Source: PSRF01 sp051000815 (GTDB taxonomy: Bacteria > Acidobacteriota > Blastocatellia > Pyrinomonadales > Pyrinomonadaceae). From it: 64,000 nucleotides of DNA. The notes below the pieces were generated by a model, which was not told the origin of the DNA, searched no databases, and was given only the letters and a program-made list of their open reading frames with translations. How positions within the stretch are numbered: position 1 is the stretch's first letter; each line of letters begins with the position of its first letter. The DNA is taken from the NCBI GenBank assembly GCA_051000815.1, contig JBPCNX010000024.1:28607-92606 (forward strand), in the 5' to 3' direction. Made by a program: the position numbers and the translations under genes. Shown one piece after another: positions 26,591 to 35,900 of the stretch.

Positions 26591-28447
26591 TTCCCCCAGC
26601 GCCGCATACCTGAACAATCTGAACCGATAGCGCTGGCGGTCGCGAATGTTCTTTGCGATCACGCCGTGCAGGTTGTCATCCCACTTTGTGTAGTCGTCGA
26701 TGAAGCGGTCTGAGGCCGGCTTGTTTCCCTGGTACTGCACCTCCAGCACCTTTCTTAACAGCTTCTCAACGACATCGTGATACTTGTCGTAGTGAATGCG
26801 AAGCCGGCCGTTCTCAAAACTCAGCAGCGCATTTTCCAGAAAGAAGTTCCACTGCATGAGTTGCATCGTGTTGTAAGGTTGATCGCGCCGCGGTTTATTG
26901 TTTTGCAACACCCGCAGGATTCCGCCCGCGTAGACTGAACGCAATTGTCCGTCTGTGTAGTAACCCTGCTTGTGCAGCGCTCGCGCCGCAAACAGTGAAA
27001 CGAGGTCGGCCTTCATTTCTTCGAGCGCACTGGCGTTTTCCTGCAAGGCCTCATCGAGATCCTGGTTGTCCTTCGTCCGATCGACACCCAGATAGTGGCC
27101 TACTTCATGCCAAAGCGTGCGGTAAAAGTTTCCGTCTGGAGTGAGTTCTCTTGCCTGCTCGGGGCCTACAGCCGCCTCGAAAGTGCCTTCCGTGCTCACG
27201 AAGATATTCGGATCGCGCATGATGTTGGCGCGCAAGAGAATCGTCCGGCCATAACGCCGCGCGAGATAACTCTCGTTTGGCAGGATCGTGGCCGTATTGC
27301 CGCCGCGCGACTGGGCAAAGTCAGCGACAACGTCATAAACACCAACGGGAATATCCTCGCGGATTTTCTTGTGATGGTCGTAAGGAAGCGAATCCTCAAT
27401 CGCCTGCAATCCCTTGATCGCCTGACGGAGGGCCGTGGTCTCCTGAATTCGCGTGCTCAGCACATTGAAAGCAAAGAAGGTCTTGACGCCATAGAGCTCA
27501 TCGTCATAGGTCTCGTAGGAACCAATTTGCGCATTAAGGTTCTTGAAGTGACCGGTTATCCAGGCTGCATCGCCAGACTCGTAATCATTCGTCAAAAGAT
27601 CTCGGGCGCGATTGCGGAGATATCTGGCAAACTCTTCGTCATCCTGCTGCACGGCGCTCGCAGCCTCATTGAGGAGTCCATAAGCGCGCATCAACTCATC
27701 GGCGTAAGCAACGGAATATGGAACGGCGTAGAAGTCGGCGGTGCTGGTCCTGGGATTTTGCTTTTGGTTTTTCGTCCTTGCCCGTTTTCCTGGCGCCTTT
27801 GCGCCTTGGCGGTAAATGTCTTCTAACTCGCTTTGCAACCCGGGATGTAATGTAGCCAGCGCGGGATACTTCCTCAGAACCGCCAGATCTCCTTGTGCGT
27901 TTTCAGATGTCGCTCGCCGCACTACAGTGCGCAAATCCAAGATGGCGTCACGCTTTTCCGGACGGCGAGCAATGAACGCATCTATTTCCTCTTTCTTCAC
28001 ACCCCAGGGATAAACGTTTTTTCCGGGCTCTACCGGGTCAACCGGCAGGAAGGGTTCTCGCTTATTCTCGAGTGTAGTCGCAATCGGCCCCTGAAACAGT
28101 CGATACAGAGTGAGCAGGTTTTGCGTGGCGGCGGTTGAGCCGGTTTTCTTATCGAGTTGTATTAGATCACGATACGAAGTCAGCGCGCGGGGATGTCGCT
28201 GCTGCTCGTACAGCTCCTGAAAGATTTTTCCGACCTCGATCAACCTCTCGACGGCTAACTTTTCTCCTGGGGTCAAATGCGAAACATCTGGTGCGAGGCG
28301 AATGGTCTGTGTCTTGTCAATCAGCGGCTGACTTTTCTCTACTGGCCAATAGCCTGCGGGCAGACTTTGAACGTTCATCGTCGATCCAATCTGTGTGGGA
28401 ACCACAGCAAGGGAGATAAGAAACAAAGCGAGCGCTGACCTTCTCAT
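26588..28447 (-). CDS. Exported zinc metallopeptidase, M49 (DPP III)-like
   Basis: About 619 residues from the ATG at 28447, which has gagg six bases upstream; a GTG at 28474 is also in frame. Signal peptide MRRSALALFLISLAVVPTQIG. Zinc-site motif HEVGH is encoded at 27095-27109 (WHEVGHYLG), and EEMKAD at 27005-27022 supplies the downstream Glu, as in gluzincins with EExxAD/E such as dipeptidyl peptidase III. The family's usual HExxGH has one residue more; here the motif is plain HExxH. Also typical: DFYAVPYSVAYADEL and RTILLRANIM. Probably a periplasmic peptidase or inactive relative with unknown substrate. Confidence 0.75.
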   Translation of the reverse strand: MRRSALALFLISLAVVPTQIGSTMNVQSLPAGYWPVEKSQPLIDKTQTIRLAPDVSHLTPGEKLAVERLIEVGKIFQELYEQQRHPRALTSYRDLIQLDKKTGSTAATQNLLTLYRLFQGPIATTLENKREPFLPVDPVEPGKNVYPWGVKKEEIDAFIARRPEKRDAILDLRTVVRRATSENAQGDLAVLRKYPALATLHPGLQSELEDIYRQGAKAPGKRARTKNQKQNPRTSTADFYAVPYSVAYADELMRAYGLLNEAASAVQQDDEEFARYLRNRARDLLTNDYESGDAAWITGHFKNLNAQIGSYETYDDELYGVKTFFAFNVLSTRIQETTALRQAIKGLQAIEDSLPYDHHKKIREDIPVGVYDVVADFAQSRGGNTATILPNESYLARRYGRTILLRANIMRDPNIFVSTEGTFEAAVGPEQARELTPDGNFYRTLWHEVGHYLGVDRTKDNQDLDEALQENASALEEMKADLVSLFAARALHKQGYYTDGQLRSVYAGGILRVLQNNKPRRDQPYNTMQLMQWNFFLENALLSFENGRLRIHYDKYHDVVEKLLRKVLEVQYQGNKPASDRFIDDYTKWDDNLHGVIAKNIRDRQRYRFRLFRYAALGE

Positions 28448-28520
28448 AAAATACCTCACGATACTTTTTTCCACATTCTGACCATATTGGTGAGATTCGT
28501 CCAGACGACCGGCTTTGCAG

Positions 28521-28650
28521 AAAGAGTCTTTTTAAAAGTCTGCGAAGCCGACGACTGGTAATAGCCTAGCGCTTTAGTGCTGGGTATAGCGGTGAAAAGG
28601 TGGCTAGTCCGCAGAGCGGATGGCTGAATTAGTCACACTCCCTTTTCAGT
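28521..28650 (-). repeat. Dispersed ~125-bp palindrome-rich repeat, copy 2
   Basis: Reverse-oriented relative of 9356-9480. Read on the minus strand it shows cactgaaaagggagtgt, the ccgctctgcgg palindrome, ccttttcac, cccagcactaaagcgc, ggctattaccagtcgtcgg and cttcgcagactttt in the same order. Confidence 0.8.
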
Positions 28651-29048
28651 GGTCCCGCGCGCGGGACGTCATCGACTTTTTTCCAGACAACGAAGGGTTC
28701 GAACTTGGTTCCACTCAGTGTGCTCTGACATCGGTTTCTCTTGTCAGGCGTTTCATGCGGTCAATTGTCGTAAAGATCTCGCATTCCAAATCCACGTGAC
28801 GGAGGATTGGTCATCGTTTACGAAGATATTCCGCGAGGTCAGTGGGATCGAATTATTTGTGGTATTCACAACTTGAAGTGGCGAAGTAGGACCGGCCCTT
28901 GCACATTTCGAGGCGAACGTGGATGGTACGAAACGTTCGCCTCGGAAGGATTTGAGTTGTGTCAGACGCGTCCGCTCTCGCGCTGGCGGAACCTGGCGCA
29001 TCCCGTGAGCCGTAGGCTCTACGTGCTGAGGTCGCGGGTGGAGTAGGA

Positions 29049-29200
29049 ACGATCCGACGAATCACACGAACCGCCAAAGAAGCAATCCCGAAAGGATTCA
29101 AGTCGATAGCCCGCGGCGAGCGTTTCGCGACGCCCACGGCTACTAAGTTGAATCCCTGCGGGATTCCTTTCATCCGCGAAACGTTCGCACGGCCACCCAA
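29049..29200. repeat. Palindromic intergenic element (aatcccgaaaggattcaag type)
   Basis: Contains aatcccgaaaggattcaag and, after a gcggcgagcgtttcgcgacgc palindrome, ttgaatccctgcgggattc, so the outer parts pair and the middle forms its own hairpin. It lies downstream of the peroxiredoxin gene on the minus strand and may be its transcript end or a REP-like element. Confidence 0.6.
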
Positions 29201-29215
29201 ATACCTTCCGGGATT

Positions 29216-29761
29216 TTACTTCTTCTGAAGAGCCGCCAATGCCGCCAGGACTTCTTCGCTGTGCGGCGCCACTTTTACCTTCATGAAGACCTGCGCGACC
29301 TTTCCCTGCGGATCGATGATGAAAGTGTTTCGCGCAGAGAGCTTCATACCGTTGTATTCCATTACGGAGCCGTAAGCATCTGACACTTTGGAGTCAGTAT
29401 CAGAAAGCAGTTTGAAGTTTAAACCTTCCTTAGCACAAAAATCCTTGTGTGACTCAGCCGTATCAACGCTCACGCCCAGTATCACAGCATTGATTGCTTC
29501 GTACTTCGCCAGATCGCGTTGGAAGTTCCGCGCCTGAAGGGTGCAACCACTGGTGAAGTCCTTGGGATAAAAGTAAAGCACCACCCATTTGCCGTGAAAA
29601 TCTTTCAAGCTGGCCTGCTTGCCTTCGTTTGTTGTAAGCGAGAAGTCCGGCGCCGCTGAACCCACTGCCGGCGCGTCCGCCACCGCGTTAACTGAAACCG
29701 GCATTGCCGCAAACGTTAGGCCACCAGCCAGCAATGCAAAGAGAACTAGGTACTTCGCCAT
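29216..29761 (-). CDS. Exported peroxiredoxin (AhpC/TSA, BCP type)
   Basis: 181 residues from the ATG at 29761 (MAKYLVLFALLAGGLTFAAM), preferred over an upstream in-frame start at 29785. A signal peptide is clear, so the protein works outside the cytoplasm. Thioredoxin-fold peroxiredoxin motifs: APDFSLTTNEGK, VLYFYPKDFTSGCT with the peroxidatic Cys, and a second Cys in KDFCAKEGL that could resolve. It reduces hydroperoxides. Last gene of a minus-strand operon with bacterioferritin and a PilZ protein. Confidence 0.9.
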   Translation of the reverse strand: MAKYLVLFALLAGGLTFAAMPVSVNAVADAPAVGSAAPDFSLTTNEGKQASLKDFHGKWVVLYFYPKDFTSGCTLQARNFQRDLAKYEAINAVILGVSVDTAESHKDFCAKEGLNFKLLSDTDSKVSDAYGSVMEYNGMKLSARNTFIIDPQGKVAQVFMKVKVAPHSEEVLAALAALQKK

Positions 29762-29789
29762 GATTCTATTCACTCCTTCTGTCAATTCT

Positions 29790-30143
29790 TTATTCTTCCA
29801 CCAGGTCAGCGCTCATAGACGGCGCGTCGGGTCCCTCTTCTACTGCGATCCTGAGAAGCCAATGGAGCTTCTCCAGTTGCTCGTCGTTTAGATCGACGAA
29901 CCTAACTCCAAATCCGGTTCCGGCACCGTAGTGCCTGACCTCACCTTCCAAATACAGCCAATCGTCGTCCGGCAACAATACCCGGAAGCCGACAATTTCT
30001 CCTAACCGTACCGAGCCTACCGAGTCGAGATAACAGCCGCCTTCCGACAAGTCGGTGATACGGGCGCTGTGGGCTTCAGTCGAACTGTCCCACATTGCAT
30101 CCAGACTGACACGCAGTCTCGGTTTGCTGCGTCTATCATCCAT
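29790..30143 (-). CDS. PilZ domain protein
   Basis: A 117-residue single PilZ domain. The c-di-GMP-binding elements are visible: the N-terminal basic stretch DDRRSKPRLRV (RxxxR-like) and DLSEGGCYLD (D/NxSxxG). Small PilZ proteins sense cyclic di-GMP. It starts three bases after the bacterioferritin stop, so its expression is tied to iron storage/oxidative stress genes, an unusual setting. Confidence 0.85.
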   Translation of the reverse strand: MDDRRSKPRLRVSLDAMWDSSTEAHSARITDLSEGGCYLDSVGSVRLGEIVGFRVLLPDDDWLYLEGEVRHYGAGTGFGVRFVDLNDEQLEKLHWLLRIAVEEGPDAPSMSADLVEE

Positions 30144-30146
30144 GAT

Positions 30147-30614
30147 TCAGCCGCCGGCCGGAAACTGCGTGATTTCACCAGGCTTCCGCAGCATCTTATT
30201 CACCTCTCCAAGGTGCGTTTCCTCTTCGGCGATCATCGTTCGCGCGTATTCCTCCAATAAGACAGAACGGTCGCGCACAAGATCGAGAAGTTTACGATAG
30301 AGAGCAAGACCGGCTTTCTCAGCTTCGAGCGACTCCAGGAGAATGTCGTTTATCCCGTGTTTATGTGTCTCGAGCAGCGCCCCAATCTTTAACGAGGGGT
30401 GATCGCCAAAATGAGTTACCAGTTCACCCGCCTGGTTCGCGTGCGCCAGGCAGGTTGCGGCTTCACCTCGCAACCAACTCGTGATAGGAATGCGATTGTG
30501 ACCAAATACCATCAGGGAATAATGCGTATAGCGAACTACCCCGGCCAGCTCCGTCTCCAGGATCTCGTTCAGTAGCTGCACCGCAGTAGCTTTGTCAAAA
30601 CTCTCTTCTGACAT
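30147..30614 (-). CDS. Bacterioferritin-type ferritin-like protein
   Basis: A 155-residue four-helix ferritin. Diiron-type Glu/His residues are in ILETELAGVVRYTHYS, AAT..AHANQAGELVTHFG and MIAEEETHLGEVNKML. Bacterioferritins oxidise and store iron in 24-meric shells. A Met for haem binding is not obvious, so it may be a DPS-like or encapsulated relative. Ribosome binding site gaggaac precedes the ATG. First gene of the bfr-PilZ-peroxiredoxin operon. Confidence 0.82.
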   Translation of the reverse strand: MSEESFDKATAVQLLNEILETELAGVVRYTHYSLMVFGHNRIPITSWLRGEAATCLAHANQAGELVTHFGDHPSLKIGALLETHKHGINDILLESLEAEKAGLALYRKLLDLVRDRSVLLEEYARTMIAEEETHLGEVNKMLRKPGEITQFPAGG

Positions 30615-30685
30615 TGTTCCTCCTTAGTTTAAGGGCGCTCTAATGGAAGAGTAATACCCGCGCCAAAGTAACTCAAGCTACGCAC

Positions 30686-30704
30686 ACTAACAGTTTGCGT
30701 TACA
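30686..30704. repeat. Single copy of actaacagtttgcgttaca
   Basis: These 19 bases are identical to the right arm of the inverted repeat at 38753-38772. It lies in the gap between the lipid kinase and bacterioferritin genes. Confidence 0.75.
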
Positions 30705-30716
30705 ACAATAGTGACA

Positions 30717-31667
30717 CTAGTCTGGAGTGCGAACTCGCAAAGCATCAGGGACGATTTGAAAAGTGGCGGGCAAGTACCCTGGAAGTTCACCGTCGACCTC
30801 AATAGAGATTTGTTCACCTTTGGCTGCGGGTCGGGCGCTCAGCTTTGCTGCGAGAGCGTGACCAACCTGCTGCATTCCGAGATGCGCCCCCAAATAAAGA
30901 CGCGGGGCGTTCGTAAAGATTTTTAAGGGACCCAAATCGCCCACACTGACAACATCAAACTTGCCGTCGTTAAGCTTTGCATTCGGCGCGATCTTCATTC
31001 CCCCACCGAAATAACGCGCGTTAGCAATGCACAAAGCCACGACTGTAAGGTATTGCTCGGGTTGGGACTCGAGTTGAACCACAACTCGCGTAGCCGTCGC
31101 CTGAAGCGCGCTCTGCAACATGGAAACGCCGAAGGACAAACGACCGGTCAGCCACTTAGGCCCTTTCAAAGGCAACCATTCCGGACCGCCCTCCTTGACC
31201 CGCTCGATAACATCGGCAGTCATTCCCAGTGATGCGACGCCGATGAAGTAACGCGTCTCTTGTGCTCCTTCCCCGTTTGTGAAGGTAACTCTGCCAACGT
31301 CGATTCGGCGTGAACGTCCGGCGCGAAGAATCTGTGCCGCATCGCGAGTTCGATTGGGTATGCCCAGTGTTTTTCGAAAATCTCCGCCAGTCCCGCTCGG
31401 AAGTATCCCTAATTCGGCGTCTTTGCCGGAAAGCAGTATGCCATTGGCAACTTCCGAAATAGTGCCATCGCCGCCACAGGCAATGATTAGTTTTGTACCC
31501 CGACGGGCAGCCTCTGCGGCGATCTCTGTTCCCTGTCTAGCGTGTTCAGTGAAGACGGGGGTAAATGAACCGAAGTGACTCCGTAGGTCGCTCACAATAC
31601 CCGGCCAGTTATCACGCGTGGCGCCGCCGGCTGAAGCAGGATTGATGATTACGAGTGGAAGAGACAT
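30717..31667 (-). CDS. Diacylglycerol/lipid kinase, YegS/BmrU type
   Basis: 316 residues from the ATG at 31667 (MSLPLVIINPASAGGAT). The frame stays open upstream, but that part is a read-through of heptamer repeats (SALRTPH repeated) and is not protein sequence. Signature GGDGTISEVANG and the LGILPSGTGGDF loop define the DAGK catalytic domain. The enzyme phosphorylates diacylglycerol or a related lipid at the cytoplasmic membrane. A PlsC acyltransferase follows upstream beyond the repeat island, giving a lipid theme. Confidence 0.88.
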   Translation of the reverse strand: MSLPLVIINPASAGGATRDNWPGIVSDLRSHFGSFTPVFTEHARQGTEIAAEAARRGTKLIIACGGDGTISEVANGILLSGKDAELGILPSGTGGDFRKTLGIPNRTRDAAQILRAGRSRRIDVGRVTFTNGEGAQETRYFIGVASLGMTADVIERVKEGGPEWLPLKGPKWLTGRLSFGVSMLQSALQATATRVVVQLESQPEQYLTVVALCIANARYFGGGMKIAPNAKLNDGKFDVVSVGDLGPLKIFTNAPRLYLGAHLGMQQVGHALAAKLSARPAAKGEQISIEVDGELPGYLPATFQIVPDALRVRTPD

Positions 31668-31698
31668 GGAAAGGCCGGTGGTGAGTATACAGGTTAGA

Positions 31699-32018
31699 AG
31701 TGCGGAGTGCGGAGTGCGGAGTGCGGAGTGCGGAGTGCGGAGTGCGAAGTGCGGAGTGCGAAGTGCGGAGTGCGAAGTGCGGAGTGCGAAGTGCGGAGTG
31801 CGGAGTGCGGAGTTTCGAAGTTCGGGTGCTGAAGGTCCAAAGTCCCAAGTCCAAGGTCCAAGGTCCAAAGTCGGAAGCCAAACCAGACATTGCACGTTGG
31901 ACTTCGGACATTAGACGATCAGCACTCATCCACGTTTCCAGAACTCCGCACCCCGCACTCCGCACTCCGCACCCCGAACTCCGCACTTCGCACTTCGCAC
32001 TCCGAACCTCGAAACCTC
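31699..32018. repeat. Heptamer repeat island D (mirrored, three unit types)
   Basis: 31699-31810: sixteen uninterrupted heptamers, agtgcgg or agtgcga. From about 31829: aggtcca, aagtccc, aagtcca, aggtcca and later gttggac, ttcggac, attagac, still in 7-base steps. 31941-32010: ten heptamers of the reverse-complement kind (gcactcc, gcacccc, gcacttc). The same agtgcgr unit is used by island A 23 kb away. Confidence 0.93.
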
Positions 32019-32024
32019 GCACTA

Positions 32025-32954
32025 TTATTTGGCTGCTTCCTGTAACGCTCGATCCTGCTCACCAAGTTCGGCGATTTTTGCCATCACGTGATCGGCGATC
32101 TCTTTGTAGGTGCGCACATGATCTCGCTTCGCTAAGAACTCCGAGAAATCGATCTGCTGCCCAAAATGAATGCGGATCTTTTGGCCCCCCGTCCAGTTGC
32201 CCAGCACCTGTTTGGTCAGGTCGTTACCGAGACCAGCTATGAAAACCGGTATCACTTGCGGTGCTGCGTCCTTGATTATTTTACCCACCCCCGGCTGCGG
32301 TCGCAGGTATGAATAAGGATTCCAACTCCTATTGCGAGTGCCCTCAGGATGGAAACCGATTACATTCCCGGCCCCTGTCCGACACAACTCCGTCAGCAGC
32401 CGAAACGAATATTTATCAAACGGACGCTTCTCGGGAAGCGGTTTATCCCCGCTCGCAAAAAATGGGGGATACATCGACCACCAACCCATAACTAGATTTA
32501 CAAAGAGCCCTGGCAGTCCTTGATAAAAGAAACGGCCGCGAACTGGAAAAAACAGCTGCTTGCGCCAGGAAGTGTTGCGGAAAAGCACAGTCGAAACTGT
32601 GTACATATCGAAAAATGAGCGATGGTTAGCGACAATCAGGATTGGCCTGGTGCGAGATGAGGCCTCGATATGTTCGAGTCCGTAAACTTGCATCAGATTG
32701 TAGGTGGACAGATGAATCCAGCCGGCCCCGAGGGTTCGTTGGCAAGCGGTCCAGAAACGCTTCCACCCGCCCGTGTTCATACGACGCACCAGACGGAATG
32801 CGAACCGTTCAAACCGGCTTAGGACCGCAAATTCATCTGGTGAGGGTTCAAGTGCTGATCCAAAGTCCAATGTCCAACGTCCAACGTCTGTCTTTTTCAG
32901 GTCCGCATTGTCCTTAGAGGGTGAGTTAGATTCGGAACTTTGGACATTGGACAT
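32025..32954 (-). CDS. 1-acyl-glycerol-3-phosphate acyltransferase (PlsC family)
   Basis: Acyltransferase motif I NHRSFFDMY and motif III FHPEGTRNRS are present, with a hydrophobic stretch (FYQGLPGLFVNLVMGWWSMY) between. It transfers a fatty acyl chain to a lysophospholipid. The first ~30 residues of the longest frame (MSNVQSSES...) are encoded by heptamer repeats, so the real start is probably downstream, near DEFAVLSRFERF or MNTGGWKR (ATG near 32780). Confidence 0.85.
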   Translation of the reverse strand: MSNVQSSESNSPSKDNADLKKTDVGRWTLDFGSALEPSPDEFAVLSRFERFAFRLVRRMNTGGWKRFWTACQRTLGAGWIHLSTYNLMQVYGLEHIEASSRTRPILIVANHRSFFDMYTVSTVLFRNTSWRKQLFFPVRGRFFYQGLPGLFVNLVMGWWSMYPPFFASGDKPLPEKRPFDKYSFRLLTELCRTGAGNVIGFHPEGTRNRSWNPYSYLRPQPGVGKIIKDAAPQVIPVFIAGLGNDLTKQVLGNWTGGQKIRIHFGQQIDFSEFLAKRDHVRTYKEIADHVMAKIAELGEQDRALQEAAK

Positions 32955-32966
32955 TGGACTTTAAAC
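32863..32966. repeat. Heptamer repeat island E with 16-bp inverted repeat
   Basis: aagtcca, atgtcca, acgtcca, acgtctg (32863-32890) and tttggac, attggac, attggac, tttaaac (32939-32966), both in 7-base register. Bases 32862-32877 pair exactly with 32947-32962. The island overlaps the apparent 5' end of the plsC-like gene and the 3' end of metH. Confidence 0.85.
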
Positions 32967-32973
32967 GATTGTC

Positions 32974-35900
32974 TTATTCTATGGAGAAGTATTTCGCTTC
33001 CGGGTGATGGACGATGATTGCAGAAGTTGATTGCTCCGGGTCGAGCTGAAATTCCTCCGTCAATTCAACACCGATACGCGCCGGATCGAGGAGCTCAAAT
33101 AGTTTGGTCTGATCTTCCAGATCCGGACAGGCGGGATAACCAAAACTAAAACGCGAACCCTGATAGGCCTGGTGAAACAACTTGCTAACTTCGGACGCGT
33201 CTGAGCCGGCTATTCCGAGCTCCTCACGGACCCGCTTATGCCACAGCTCTGCGAGTGCTTCCGCGCTTTCTACACTTAGCCCGTGAAAATAGAGGTATTC
33301 AGCGTAGTTGTCGGATTTGAATAATTCTTGCGAGTATTCAGTAGCACGCTTTCCCACGGTGACGAGGTGGAATGCAACAACATCCATCCGCCCTGAGTCC
33401 CTGGCAGCGAAGTAATCCGAGAGACAGAGATGCTTACCCGCCGGCTGGCGCGGAAAAGTGAAACGCAGGCGCTCGGTCTTCTCATCATCCTGATAAATGA
33501 TCAAATCATTTCCCGCTGAATGGCAGGGGAAATAGCCATAAACGACGCGCGACGTCAGAAGTTGCTCGCGTTTTGAGCGCTCCTTCATTTCTTCATAAAT
33601 CGGTCGAACAGTTTCTCGCACGAACGCTTGATATTCCTCAGGCGGCCTTGAGCCTTGTTTGAATTGCCACTGGCCTTTGAAGAGCGCCGTTTCATTCGCG
33701 AAGGCGAAAACGTCATCAAGAGAAATATTCTCAACCACCCGGGAGCCATAAAAAGGTGCGCGAGGTATGGTTACGTCGGTGCGAACATCAGAACGTGTGG
33801 TGTGCGTAGTATCGCCGGAACCTCTAGTCGTCGCTCTTGGCTTCGCTGCTTTACGGATACCAAGCTTAGCCTCCTCACCTACGAGGTCTTCCACATCTTC
33901 AGTTTCAGAACCAGCGGCCGATCCGGAATCTGAAATTGCACTTGCCGCGGCGGCTTGAGCAGCGCCGCCGTTGCTCATAAGTTTGTCCATCGTATGCAGG
34001 CCGGCAAAAGCATCGCGCGCGTAGAAAAGCTGGCCTTTGTAGAGCGGCTTCAAATCCTCGTCGACGTAACGGCGATTCAGTGCAGCGCCGCCAAGAACAA
34101 CCGGCACATTGATTCCCCGCTCATTCATCAACTCCAGGTTCTCTTTCATGATGAGCGTCGACTTGACGAGCAAGCCGCTCATTCCGATGGCATCAGCCTT
34201 ATGTTCCTCATAAGACTGAAGAATGTTTTCGATCGCTTGCTTGATACCGAGGTTCACAACTTTGTAACCGTTATTTGTCAGAATGATGTCCACTAGATTC
34301 TTGCCAATGTCGTGAACATCGCCTTTAACGGTCGCCAGCACCATTGTTCCTTTTGCAGTAGCACCACCCTTCTTTTCCATGAAGGGCTCGAGGAAGCGCA
34401 CCGCTGCCTTCATTGCCTCCGCAGATTGGAGCACGAACGGTAACTGCATCTGCCCGCTGCCAAAGAGATCGCCGACCACTTTCATTCCATCGAGTAAGAT
34501 ATCGTTAATGATGTCCAACGCGGGATGGGTTTCGAGGGCCGTCTTCAATTCATCTTCCAGGCCAATCTTCTCGCCATCAATAATGTGATTTTTTAGCCGC
34601 TCTTCGACAGTCGCTCCTTTGCTGGCTTTCTCCGAACTCTTCGCTTTCACGCCCTCAAAGAGTTTTGTGAATTCGAGCAGCGGATCGTAGGTGCAAACCT
34701 CTCCGTCAAACCGGCGCTGGTCGTAGATCAACTCACGCGCCACTTTGAGTTCCTGTTCGCCGATTCGATTGAGCGGCTCAATCTTGCTGGCGTTGACTAT
34801 CGCAGCATCAAGACCTGCTTCCACGGCGTCATGTAAGAACACGGAGTTGAGGACGACGCGTGAGGCAGGATTGAGACCAAACGAGATGTTCGAGACGCCA
34901 AGGATGGTAAAGCAGCCGGCTAATTCTTGTTTGATGCGGCGGATCCCTTCGATTGTCTCCAGGGCATTGCGGCGATCTTCTTCGATCCCCGTTGATATTG
35001 GTAATGCGAGCGGATCAAAGAAAATGTCGCTGGCGGGAAGATTCAATTCGCTGGTTGCCTGCTCGTAAGCGCGTTTCGCGATAGCGAACTTTCCATCTGC
35101 CGTGCGTGCCATCCCTTCTTCGTCAATCGTGCCGACCACAACGCTCGCGCCATAGCGCTTCGCAAGATCGATCACCTTCGTGAACCGCGGCACACCGTCC
35201 TCGTAGTTCGTGGAATTGAGAATGCTCTTACCACCAGCATGTTGCAGACCCGCTTCCATCTTCTCCCACTCCGTGGAGTCGAACATCAAGGGCAGCTTGA
35301 TGTTCGTTACCAGGCGTGATGCCAGCTCGTGCATGTCACTCTCGCCATTGCGGCCGACGAAATCGACGTTTACATCCAGCACGTGCGCGCCCTCGCGCTC
35401 CTGTTCTCTCGCCAGAGCCACAAGGCCATCCCAGTTCTCGGCATTGAGCAGATCGCGCATCCTTTTGGAGCCGCTGGCGTTGACCCTTTCACCGACGATC
35501 AAAAACGAAGCGTCCTGCACATAGGGCTGTTGGAAATAGATCGACGAGGCGGCAGGCACGAGTTTGGCCTCGCGCGGTTTCGGCGTGATCCGTTGCATGG
35601 CTTCAACGACCAACTTCAAATGGGCGGGCGTAGTGCCGCAGCAGCCACCGACAATGTTGACGCCAAAGTCACTGGCGAAGTGGACGACCTGGGCTGTGAA
35701 AGTCTCAGGGGTCTCGTCATAGTGCATCTTCCCATCAAGGACGGAGGGCAAACCCGCGTTGGGCAGCACTGAGACAGGTAGCGGCGAGTTCTCGCAAAGA
35801 TAACGGATGCTTTCGGTCATGTGGCGCGGCCCCGTGCCGCAGTTCATGCCAATCACATCAATCGGAAACGGCGTCAACGCTGTTAGTGCCGCGCCGATCT

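Larger units (their letters stand above)
28475..29215. other. 740-base intergenic region with dispersed repeats
   Basis: No convincing gene. Copy 2 of the ~125-bp dispersed repeat lies at 28521-28650. A second palindromic element is at 29049-29200. Between them (28660-29045) several small palindromes occur (ccgtaggctctacg near 29008, tcccgcgcgcggga near 28653). Short ORFs here have no recognisable features. Confidence 0.55.

Noticed and set aside
31612..32242. ORFs of 98-180 residues through 31612-32242
   Set aside because: Translations of heptamer island D (RSAECGV and LRTPHSA repeats), not proteins.
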